From an uncultured beta proteobacterium (GTDB lineage Bacteria > Pseudomonadota > Gammaproteobacteria > Burkholderiales > Rhodocyclaceae): a stretch of 5,352 nucleotides of DNA. Under the pieces are notes generated by a model. The model was not told the origin of the DNA. It did not search any database and was given only the letters and a program-made list of their open reading frames with translations. Positions 1 through 5,236 of the stretch are shown here, piece after piece. The DNA lies in assembly GCA_903910495.1 (NCBI GenBank), contig CAIVZW010000577.1, forward strand, positions 1-5,352, in the 5' to 3' direction. Each line of letters begins with the position of its first letter. The first letter of the stretch is position 1. A program made the translations under genes and the position numbers.

Positions 1-1
1 A

Positions 2-97
2 CAACTGGCCGAAGCCTGCCAGGTGACGTTTGATGAAGAGGGAAAAGTCTGCTGTTTCGTCCCCCGTCCGCCGCTTGATTCAGCCGCTGCGGAATAA
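2..97 (+). CDS. C-terminal fragment of an unidentified protein (5' end outside the window)
   Basis: An open frame enters from the left edge and ends at TAA 95-97, giving 31 residues that begin QLAEACQVTF and end PLDSAAAE. It contains a CC pair (VCCFVPRPP) and an Ala-rich tail. I do not recognise the family from this piece. The frame is called because the other two forward frames are less convincing (frame 1 stops at TGA 31-33) and because the composition is protein-like. It could still be a chance open frame, since only 96 bases are visible. The next gene starts 231 bases downstream, so the two are probably not tightly cotranscribed. Confidence 0.45.
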   Translation, partial: QLAEACQVTFDEEGKVCCFVPRPPLDSAAAE

Positions 98-163
98 TCA
101 GTTGCATCCTTACAGTAACTGAACCGTCTCCGTGCATCTTGCGTCGAAGCGCCGTAGAGCGCG

Positions 164-220
164 CCGATTTGTAACGCACTGTAACGCAATACCGCTCTGC
201 AACGCGGCGATACAAATCGG
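164..220. repeat. 10-bp perfect inverted repeat flanking a 37-base spacer
   Basis: CCGATTTGTA at 164-173 is matched exactly in reverse complement by TACAAATCGG at 211-220. It lies 108 bases or more upstream of the secreted-protein gene at 329. No T-run follows, so it does not look like an intrinsic terminator. It may be a stem in the leader RNA, a pair of protein-binding half-sites, or the ends of a small interspersed repeat. What is seen is the exact match; the function is unknown. Confidence 0.5.
170..188 (+). promoter_or_regulatory. Direct repeat TGTAACGCA x2, candidate operator
   Basis: TGTAACGCA occurs at 170-178 and again at 180-188, a period of 10 bases or about one helical turn, with a looser third copy TGCAACGCG at 198-206. 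Tandem half-sites spaced by one turn are typical of OmpR/PhoB-type response regulator sites, but no specific regulator is recognised. The repeats sit inside the 164-220 inverted repeat, so they could instead be part of that element. I see no convincing -35/-10 pair nearby. Confidence 0.3.
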
Positions 221-328
221 TCTGGCCGTGCAACACGCCGCTTACATGTCTGAGCTTAAATGAAACTCAAGGACGGACGGAAAGAAAGCCGACGCCCTGA
301 TCAAGTTCAATAACCAAGGAGATTTGCT

Positions 329-778
329 ATGAAAACCGCAATGACTTTCAAGAGTATCACCCTGATCGCACTGCTGGGCGGAGCGTTGGCTTTGCCGGTT
401 CTCGCTCAACCCGGCCCCGGCATGGGCGGTGGCATGGGTCCGGGTATGGGCGGCGGCATGGGCATGCAGAACGCCGGACCGGGTGCCGGCATGGGTCCAG
501 GAGCAGGAATGGGGCCGGGTATGGGCCAGGGTGGGCGTGGCGGACGTGGCATGCGTTTCAACCAGAACAATACGCGGGGCTGGACGCTGATGACTCCTGA
601 AGAGCGTACGGCTTTCCAGATCAAGATGCGTGAAGTCAAAACCTACGACGAATGCAAGCTCACGCAGACCGAGCATCGCTCGGTAATGGAGACACGCGCC
701 AAAGAGAAGGGCGTCACTCTGCAGGCGCCGCGTCGGAATGCCTGTGACAACATGAAGGCGCGTGGAATCATCAAATAG
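329..778 (+). CDS. Small secreted Gly/Met-rich protein with a two-cysteine C-terminal domain
   Basis: This 149-residue protein starts at ATG 329, preceded by a good ribosome site (AAGGAGA, 316-322). Residues 1-26 form a Sec signal peptide: a basic MKTAMTFK start, the hydrophobic core ITLIALLGGALALPV, and probable cleavage after VLA-26. Residues 28-75 are a low-complexity Gly/Met/Pro tract with about nine methionines, including a perfect tandem GPGMGGGM repeat (29-44) and two GAGMGP units (52-63). The rest is charged and probably helical (LMTPEERTAF from 87), with cysteines at 109 (YDECK) and 139 (NACDNM) that could form a disulfide. The LMTPEER...KxYxEC...RAKEKG pattern resembles uncharacterised exported proteins I recall from betaproteobacteria; no biochemical function is known to me. 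Methionine-rich tracts can bind Cu(I)/Ag(I), so periplasmic metal handling is one possibility, unproven. The fold is not clearly Spy/CpxP. It appears monocistronic. Confidence 0.85.
   Translation: MKTAMTFKSITLIALLGGALALPVLAQPGPGMGGGMGPGMGGGMGMQNAGPGAGMGPGAGMGPGMGQGGRGGRGMRFNQNNTRGWTLMTPEERTAFQIKMREVKTYDECKLTQTEHRSVMETRAKEKGVTLQAPRRNACDNMKARGIIK
413..517 (+). repeat. In-frame Gly/Met/Pro coding repeats
   Basis: Two tandem 24-base units (413-436 and 437-460) encode identical GPGMGGGM octapeptides with synonymous differences. Two 18-base units (482-499 and 500-517) both encode GAGMGP. The synonymous differences suggest that the peptide sequence is maintained rather than this being a very recent DNA slippage. 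Length variation between strains would be expected here. Confidence 0.6.
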
Positions 779-840
779 TCCGCACGGCTGGCGAATTGGA
801 TCAAACCGGTTATCGGGACGATCAAGGCGATCAGGAGCTA

Positions 841-957
841 TTCATTGGCATTGATACAGGCAACAAACATCATGATGGAGCGCTGGTTACGAGAGCATCG
901 TCCGTGCTGATTGACAAGGCACGCACGGTGCTACAGTCCGGGTTAGGGCAAGCCTAA
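841..957 (+). pseudogene. Possible decayed N-terminal fragment of a hydantoinase/oxoprolinase-like protein
   Basis: One forward frame, ending at TAA 955-957, reads LFIGIDTGNKHHDGALV and then a segment containing VLIDKARTVL. This resembles the N-terminus of the hydantoinase A/oxoprolinase family, where an actin-like phosphate loop reads GIDTGGTxTDxxLV and is followed by a KAK/KAR segment. There is no ATG start or ribosome site, the usual GGT is replaced by NKH, and the frame stops within the hairpin repeat at 938-962. If the resemblance is real, this is a relic disrupted near that repeat. The match is short and judged by eye, so chance resemblance is possible. Confidence 0.25.
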
Positions 958-962
958 TCCGG
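938..962. repeat. REP-like palindromic hairpin
   Basis: CCGGGTTAGG (938-947) pairs with CCTAATCCGG (953-962) over ten positions with a single G-T wobble and a 5-base GCAAG loop. No T-run follows, so an intrinsic terminator is unlikely, though the hairpin lies 160 bases after the secreted-protein gene and could protect the mRNA 3' end. The GGGTTAGG...CCTAA(T/C)CC style resembles small interspersed palindromes common in beta- and gammaproteobacterial intergenic DNA. Copy number cannot be judged from this window. Confidence 0.5.
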
Positions 963-1168
963 GGCGTGACTGTTTCTGTCTGAAAGCCAGTATCAGCGAA
1001 CCTTTGCCCTTGCAACTGCGCGTTCCGTGGGGCTCCCGGTCCTGGCCGCCTCAGAGCCTGCAACAGCCAGCCACTACTGCGGCAGGTGCCAGACAAATAA
1101 GTTGTTTGTACAGTGAAATAAATCCTATATGCCTGTATTCAATCAACAATCAATAAGCTGTGATCTCG

Positions 1169-1191
1169 GATGTACATAATTTACATACATC
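1169..1191. promoter_or_regulatory. Imperfect 23-bp dyad, candidate enhancer (UAS) for a sigma-54 activator
   Basis: The 23 bases begin GATGTA and end TACATC, with an inner TAA/TTA match; 18 of the 22 positions off the central base are symmetric. The centre (about 1180) lies about 130 bases upstream of the transcription start predicted from the -24/-12 element at 1286-1302. That is a normal distance for an NtrC-family enhancer site. The half GATGTACATA recurs exactly, on the minus strand, upstream of the kinase gene (5309-5318). Binding by the activator encoded at 2163-3599 is inference. Confidence 0.45.
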
Positions 1192-1231
1192 TGAACCGAT
1201 TACCCTCGCCGAATGGGTGGGCATGACTTGC

Positions 1232-1260
1232 TTACAATCAACTCATCGTATTGTTATTTA
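1232..1260 (+). promoter_or_regulatory. Weak sigma-70-type promoter candidate
   Basis: TTACAA (1232-1237) is followed after 17 bases by TATTTA (1255-1260), in A+T-rich DNA upstream of the receiver gene. Each hexamer has four matches to consensus. Such pairs arise readily by chance in A+T-rich DNA, and the -24/-12 element just downstream is a better candidate. Confidence 0.25.
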
Positions 1261-1285
1261 TACCTATTTAAGTTTGATGCGTAAG

Positions 1286-1302
1286 CTGGCATGGCTATTG
1301 CA
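1286..1302 (+). promoter_or_regulatory. Sigma-54 (RpoN) -24/-12 promoter of the receiver gene
   Basis: CTGGCATGGCTATTGCA fits the sigma-54 consensus YTGGCACG-N4-TTGCW with one mismatch (T for C at 1292). The invariant GG (1288-1289) and GC (1300-1301) are correctly spaced, which places transcription start near 1313 and leaves a leader of about 100 bases before ATG 1416. An NtrC-type activator encoded nearby (2163-3599) and a dyad about 130 bases upstream support it. No equally good element is visible in front of the kinase operon. Confidence 0.65.
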
Positions 1303-1335
1303 CGAGTCTAGACAGGTAGCAGTGGTCAACAATAA

Positions 1336-1413
1336 CTGGGGGCGAAAACGTACGAAATAACAATCCTCGTTGTCAATGATGAGGAAGCTTTACAAATTCA
1401 TTTTAGGAGATAG
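1336..1413 (+). pseudogene. Vestigial receiver-domain N-terminal fragment
   Basis: After an in-frame stop at 1333-1335, the frame reads through KTYEITILVVNDEEALQ and ends at TAG 1411-1413, two bases before the ATG of the intact receiver gene. ILVVNDEEALQ is nearly the canonical first beta strand and acidic pocket of response regulators (ILVVDDEEAL), with the first Asp replaced by Asn. The DNA at 1363-1383 matches the corresponding start of the downstream gene at about 16 of 21 positions. No ATG, GTG or TTG start exists, so it is probably a relic of a partial duplication or of a lost neighbouring regulator. The fragment is short, but the motif is specific. Confidence 0.45.
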
Positions 1414-1415
1414 TC

Positions 1416-1985
1416 ATGAATGTCACGCAAAAGATTCTCGTTGTTGATGACGATCCGGTGGTTGGCAAAAGTATCGGCCGGGTTCTGTCGAACAAGGGTT
1501 ACGCGGTGATCACCGCGGCGAATGGTGAAGAGGCGATGAGCAAACTCGCCAACGAGCATTATGATCTGGTCTTCACTGATATCAAGATGCCTGGAATCAG
1601 TGGTCTCGAAGTGGCCGAGCGGGTCAAGGCCAGTCAGCCCTGGCTACCGGTGGTGATTATTACCGGCTATGGATCGGGTGCTTATGAAGACCGTGCGGCA
1701 GCAGCAGGGGTAGCCGATTTCCTGCACAAACCGCTCTCGCCGGAAATGATTGAGGCCAGCACTGACAAGGCACTGAGTCAGTTCAGAACCGCCATACCAC
1801 TACCGGCGTTGGCCGAGGAGGTCGTTGTTGCCCAGCCCGAGGCTGTCGCGAAGGAAAGTCTGGTAAAGAGTTTTCCAGAACTCATGGCAGGCTCTTTCTT
1901 CGTCGTGGCTTTCACTGTTGCCCTGCCTTTCATCGGGATGGGAATGCTGGCCTGGCTTTCCTACAAGGCCGTCATGAAGCGCTGA
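1416..1985 (+). CDS. Membrane-anchored stand-alone receiver (CheY-like) response regulator
   Basis: This 189-residue protein starts at ATG 1416 behind AGGAGA (1405-1410). Residues 4-122 are a complete receiver domain: ILVVDDD acidic pocket (D11-D13), phosphoacceptor D55 in the FTDIKMPG strand, T83 (IITG) and K105 (LHKP). All residues needed for Mg2+-dependent phosphotransfer are present. There is no DNA-binding or enzymatic output domain. An Ala/Val/Glu/Pro linker (about 126-155) leads to a hydrophobic segment at about 159-183 (VVAFTVALPFIGMGMLAWL) and a basic end, KAVMKR. A single tail-anchor helix or a proline-kinked re-entrant segment both fit. The protein probably sits on the inner membrane and may take phosphate from the nearby kinase as a sink, or act on a membrane partner. 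A sigma-54 promoter lies 114 bases upstream. Receiver assignment is secure; tethering is a prediction and the role is unknown. Confidence 0.92.
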   Translation: MNVTQKILVVDDDPVVGKSIGRVLSNKGYAVITAANGEEAMSKLANEHYDLVFTDIKMPGISGLEVAERVKASQPWLPVVIITGYGSGAYEDRAAAAGVADFLHKPLSPEMIEASTDKALSQFRTAIPLPALAEEVVVAQPEAVAKESLVKSFPELMAGSFFVVAFTVALPFIGMGMLAWLSYKAVMKR

Positions 1986-2051
1986 GTAGGGGGCATCAGA
2001 TTGGGCGGTTGTGGGCAATCCTAAAAACCGCAGTAGAAAGATAATGAATCC

Positions 2052-2145
2052 TTCGACACGCCCGCTGTGCGGGCTGCTCAGGGCGAACGGACGTTTCACC
2101 CTCCGGGTGATGGACCAAAACCCCGTTCGTGGTGAGCCTGTCGAA
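2052..2145. repeat. Composite palindromic intergenic repeat between convergent genes
   Basis: TTCGACA (2052-2058), GCTCA (2076-2080) and CGAACGG (2084-2090) on the left are matched in reverse complement by CCGTTCG (2123-2129), TGAGC (2133-2137) and TGTCGAA (2139-2145). Nested inside are two smaller hairpins: GCCCGC-TGT-GCGGGC (2060-2074), inserted in the left arm only, and TCACCC-TCC-GGGTGA (2096-2110) in the loop. The TTCGACA...GCTCA...CGAACGG core is a very common proteobacterial intergenic palindrome. Lying between two converging genes, the folded RNA could help separate their transcripts or stabilise 3' ends, although no T-run is present. Confidence 0.8.
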
Positions 2146-2162
2146 CCATGAGCGGGCTTGAA

Positions 2163-3599
2163 TCAAGTGGCACACGGATCCTGGAGGGGCTTTTCCTCTG
2201 CTGATTCAGTGCCGCGAATCCGGATATCGTATTTGCGCATAAGGGCCTGAAAATTAGCTCGCAGCATGCCCGTTTCCTCGGAGCTGCGGGTGACGTTCCA
2301 ATCGTTTCTCTTGAGTGCCTCAAGCAGAAACAGCTTCTCGATATCTTCCACGGATTTTTCCCGCGCCACCTTTTTTATCCGTTTCAGTTCATCGCCGGTT
2401 CTGGGAATTTCCAGACCAGGCCGTGGCTGTGAATCGGTGATGTTAGTCAAGTGGGCCTGGCGAATCACTTTTTCGTTGGCGAGGATCACTGCCCGGTGTA
2501 CCGTATTCTGCAACTCGCGCACATTTCCCGGCCAGGCGTAGTTCGACAACGCGCTCAAGGCGTCACCCGAAAATTCCGTAACGTCCTTCCTCAGTTCCTT
2601 GCTGAAAACTTTCAGAAAGTGGAATGCCAGGGCGGGGATGTCCTCGCGACGTTCCCTTAGAGGCGGCACCTGAATGGGGAATATGTTGATCCGATAAAAC
2701 AGATCCTCGCGGAAAGTTCCTGCAGATACCATGTCCTTGAGGTCCTTGTTGGTCGTGGTGATCAGCCGGATATTGGTGCTCTGGGTACGCGTATCGCCAA
2801 CCGACCTGAATTCCCTTTCCTGGGTGACGCGAAGGAGTTTGGCCTGGACGGAAAGCGATATGTTCGATATCTCATCCAGGAACAGCGTACCGTTGTTGGC
2901 GATTTCAAACATGCCTTTCCTGTTCGCCACAGCACCGGTGAAAGAGCCCTTGACATGCCCGAACAGTTCACTTTCCAGGAGCGTTTCGCTCAGTGAATTG
3001 CAATCGACAGCGACAAAGGACTTATCCTTGCGCAGGCTGTTGTAATGGATGGCACGGGCGACCAGCTCCTTGCCGGTGCCGCTTTCCCCTGTAATGAGTA
3101 CAGTGCTGTTGGTTGGTGCGCACTGGGTGATTTGGCGGAAGACATATTGCATCGCCGGGCTGGATCCCACTATGTATTCGTAACGAACCCTGGAACTGAG
3201 TTCGTTCTTGAGATTCGAGTTCTCCTGGAGAAGTTGCCTTCTCTCCATGGCTCGTTCGATCACCACTTTGAGTTCGTCCGGATCGAAGGGTTTTGGCAGG
3301 TAATCCAAAGCACCCAGCTTTATGCAACTGACAGCGGTCGCGATCTGGGAAAGACCGGTAATCATGACGACGTCGATGTCCGGATGGCTCTCTTTGACCC
3401 TCTTCAGAACTTCCAGGCCATCCATTTTGGGCATTATCATATCCAGGATGAGCAAATCGTAATAACTTTCTTCGATTTTCCTCAAAGCCTCCGGGCCACT
3501 TTGCGCGGTGTCAGTCACATAGGCATCATCGCACAGGATACGAACGCAGCTTTGACGGACAATTTCTTCGTCGTCAACGATCAGTATTCTGGCGCTCAT
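2163..3599 (-). CDS. NtrC-family sigma-54-dependent response regulator
   Basis: This 478-residue activator is set to start at ATG 3599, not at an upstream ATG (3647) inside the kinase gene, because GGAGG (3606-3610) lies six bases before it and the ATG overlaps the kinase stop as ATGA. Residues 3-120 are a receiver: D9/D10/E11, phosphoacceptor D53, T81, K103. A helical linker leads to the AAA+ domain (about 141-370): Walker A GESGTGKE (171-178), sigma-54-contacting loop GSFTGA (218-223), Walker B GTLFLDEI (237-244), the arginine-containing FREDLFYRINIFP stretch (from 296), and WPGNVREL (356-363). A Fis-type helix-turn-helix fills about 418-461 (NWNVTRSSEETGMLRANFQALMRKY region) before a short acidic tail. 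Once phosphorylated by the cotranslated kinase, it should hydrolyse ATP to open sigma-54 polymerase complexes. The GSFTGA loop replaces the usual Ala with Ser but keeps the Phe-Thr tip. The targets are not known. Confidence 0.95.
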   Translation of the reverse strand: MSARILIVDDEEIVRQSCVRILCDDAYVTDTAQSGPEALRKIEESYYDLLILDMIMPKMDGLEVLKRVKESHPDIDVVMITGLSQIATAVSCIKLGALDYLPKPFDPDELKVVIERAMERRQLLQENSNLKNELSSRVRYEYIVGSSPAMQYVFRQITQCAPTNSTVLITGESGTGKELVARAIHYNSLRKDKSFVAVDCNSLSETLLESELFGHVKGSFTGAVANRKGMFEIANNGTLFLDEISNISLSVQAKLLRVTQEREFRSVGDTRTQSTNIRLITTTNKDLKDMVSAGTFREDLFYRINIFPIQVPPLRERREDIPALAFHFLKVFSKELRKDVTEFSGDALSALSNYAWPGNVRELQNTVHRAVILANEKVIRQAHLTNITDSQPRPGLEIPRTGDELKRIKKVAREKSVEDIEKLFLLEALKRNDWNVTRSSEETGMLRANFQALMRKYDIRIRGTESAEEKPLQDPCAT

Positions 3600-5236
3600 T
3601 GTTGTCCTCCGCTCGTACAACTTACACTCTCTCCTTGGGATGGGCACACAGGAAGAAAAATCCGGAATGTGGTGCCCTCATCGATTTGGCTTTCAACTTC
3701 GATCGTTCCCCCGTGCGCGCTGACAATCCCGTAGCTGACAGAAAGTCCTAAGCCAGTCCCCTTGCCCACTTCCTTGGAAGTGAAGAAAGGATCAAAAATT
3801 CGCTTGAGGTTTTCCTTGGAAATTCCGCATCCCGTGTCAGTGATAGAAATCTCCACCACGGGAGGTTGCGCTTCGCCGATTTCATCATCAGCGGCCTTCA
3901 GGACACGACGGGTCTGGATAGTGATATCACCGCCTTTTTCGACAGCATGCTGTGCATTGACCACCATATTCATGATCACCTGCTCGATCAGATCAGCATC
4001 GACCCATATCGCTGGCAGTTCGCGATCAAGGTCCAGAATAATTGAAACATCGCCGAAGGAAGCGGGCCGTTCAATGATGCGAATGGTGTTCTCGACAATC
4101 ATATTCAGATCCGAGAATTTCTTTTCAGGAGGTTTCTCCCGTGCAAAATCGAGCAGCCTTCTGATAATCGCTGCGCACCTTTTGGTTTCACGGATCACCA
4201 GATCAAGGTCTTCCGCATCCTGGCTACCCTCTGGCATTTTCTTGCGCAGGAGATGGGAGAAAGTAAGGATCCCGGTCAATGGGTTGTTCAGCTCATGCGC
4301 TACTCCAGCCGCGAGCAGTCCGACCGAGGCGAGTTTTTCGGAGCGAGCCTTCTCTGCTTCGGCAATACGCAGTTCCTGCGTTCTTTCATCGACTTTCCGC
4401 TCCAGTGTCAGAGCCCAAGCCTGTAACTCCTGTTGTGACCCTTTCAATGCTAAAGTCATGGAGTTGAATGATTTCGCAACTTGACCAAATTCATCCGTGC
4501 TTCTTTCGGGAATCAATTGCTCCAGGTCGCCCGAAGAAAGCCTTTTAGCACCGGCCTCGAGGTCGCTCAAAGGCCGGTAAACAAATCGGCTTACCAGGCT
4601 GCTCATCAACAGCGAGAGAAGAGCAATGAAGGCAAGGGAAAACACGCCGATGAGGATGCTGTGTTTCTGCATCATTTTGTCAATAGTGTCCAGAGAATAG
4701 ACGACATCCAGGACACCCAGAATTCGTTCCGATTTGTCGTGAGCATGGCAGGACGCAGAGGAGCAAGAAGTCTCGTTGCGGAACACCTCCATGCTGCCGA
4801 GCATTCGTCGTCCATTGGCGTCGAAAAAAATGCGCGACATGGGCTCCATAGAACGTTCATCAGACTCGTTGCCATCCGGATAGCAGCGCACGCATCCGTC
4901 CTGATCCCGATCGAATTTTTTACCGACTTCAGGAGGATAGGAGGAATAAATGATTGTGCCGTCCTTGGTCCATATCCGGACTTTTTCGATATTCTCTTGT
5001 TTCCCCACATCCTTGACAATCTGTTTCACATAAACCGGCTCATTCTTGAGCATGGCATAACTGGTGCTCTTGATAATGATGTCGGAGATTTTGGCCAGGT
5101 TGACCACCATGGCGTCGCGCAACTCCTCCCGCTGGTGACGGACCACAAGAAGTGTAAACAGAGTCATCGCCATGGTCAGAGTCAAGGCCATATACAAGCC
5201 GACTTTGAACTTCAGGGTATGTGGAATTAATTTCAT
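3596..5236 (-). CDS. Membrane sensor histidine kinase with putative periplasmic c-heme motif
   Basis: This 546-residue inner-membrane kinase has a first membrane helix at about 12-32, a periplasmic sensor domain (33-192), a second helix at about 193-215, HAMP (about 216-268), a coiled linker, HisKA with phosphoacceptor H314 (GVAHELNNPL), and a HATPase domain: N box around N423/N427, DTGCGIS (467-473), FDPFFTSK (481-488) and GKGTGLGLS (491-499). It should autophosphorylate and pass phosphate to the activator whose ATG overlaps its TGA. The sensor looks Cache/PAS-like (VRIWTKDGTIIYSS, then LGVLDVVYSL near the second helix). It has C158-SSAS-C163-H164, a CX4CH arrangement known as a variant c-heme site, and C115-VR-C118-Y119, which is CXXCH with Tyr for His. 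Heme or redox sensing is inferred; a zinc site or disulfide is possible. The ATG lacks a strong ribosome site (only GGA seven bases before). Confidence 0.93.
   Translation of the reverse strand: MKLIPHTLKFKVGLYMALTLTMAMTLFTLLVVRHQREELRDAMVVNLAKISDIIIKSTSYAMLKNEPVYVKQIVKDVGKQENIEKVRIWTKDGTIIYSSYPPEVGKKFDRDQDGCVRCYPDGNESDERSMEPMSRIFFDANGRRMLGSMEVFRNETSCSSASCHAHDKSERILGVLDVVYSLDTIDKMMQKHSILIGVFSLAFIALLSLLMSSLVSRFVYRPLSDLEAGAKRLSSGDLEQLIPERSTDEFGQVAKSFNSMTLALKGSQQELQAWALTLERKVDERTQELRIAEAEKARSEKLASVGLLAAGVAHELNNPLTGILTFSHLLRKKMPEGSQDAEDLDLVIRETKRCAAIIRRLLDFAREKPPEKKFSDLNMIVENTIRIIERPASFGDVSIILDLDRELPAIWVDADLIEQVIMNMVVNAQHAVEKGGDITIQTRRVLKAADDEIGEAQPPVVEISITDTGCGISKENLKRIFDPFFTSKEVGKGTGLGLSVSYGIVSAHGGTIEVESQIDEGTTFRIFLPVCPSQGESVSCTSGGQQ

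Larger units (their letters stand above)
779..1415. other. 637-bp gene-poor intergenic region
   Basis: No frame here has a good start, ribosome site and protein-like composition. The left half (to about 1095) is G+C-rich and may hold decayed coding sequence; the right half (about 1100-1415) is clearly A+T-rich and carries the regulatory signals for the receiver gene at 1416. Separately listed are a possible coding remnant (841-957), a palindromic hairpin (938-962), a dyad (1169-1191), two promoter candidates and a receiver-like fragment (1336-1413). Positions 963-1100 hold nothing I can identify, although one forward frame stays open through them without a clear start. Confidence 0.6.

Noticed and set aside
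242..676. Minus-strand frames opposite the Gly/Met-rich gene
   Set aside because: They are His/Thr/Ala- or Pro-rich shadows of the repeat-coding strand, and the plus-strand gene has a ribosome site and signal peptide.
887..1096. 69-codon minus-strand frame in the intergenic region
   Set aside because: No ribosome site or recognisable motif was seen; the composition looks like a reverse reading of non-coding DNA.
1160..1360. 66-codon forward frame starting at GTG
   Set aside because: It lacks a ribosome site, has a non-protein-like composition in A+T-rich DNA, and spans the dyad and the sigma-54 promoter, so it is most likely non-coding.
1999..2031. Intrinsic terminator after the receiver gene (GATTG/CAATC and GCGGTT/AACCGC pairs)
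   Set aside because: The two short stems are mutually exclusive, have loops of 12-15 bases and are not followed by a T-run.
3600..3647. Longer N-terminus (16 extra residues) for the NtrC-type regulator
   Set aside because: The receiver domain begins directly at MSARILIVDDEE, and ATG 3599 has GGAGG at ideal spacing and overlaps the kinase stop as ATGA.
3762..5230. Long forward frames (for example 3762-4484 and 4481-5230) opposite the kinase
   Set aside because: They mirror the codons of a clear histidine kinase on the other strand and have no domain signature of their own.
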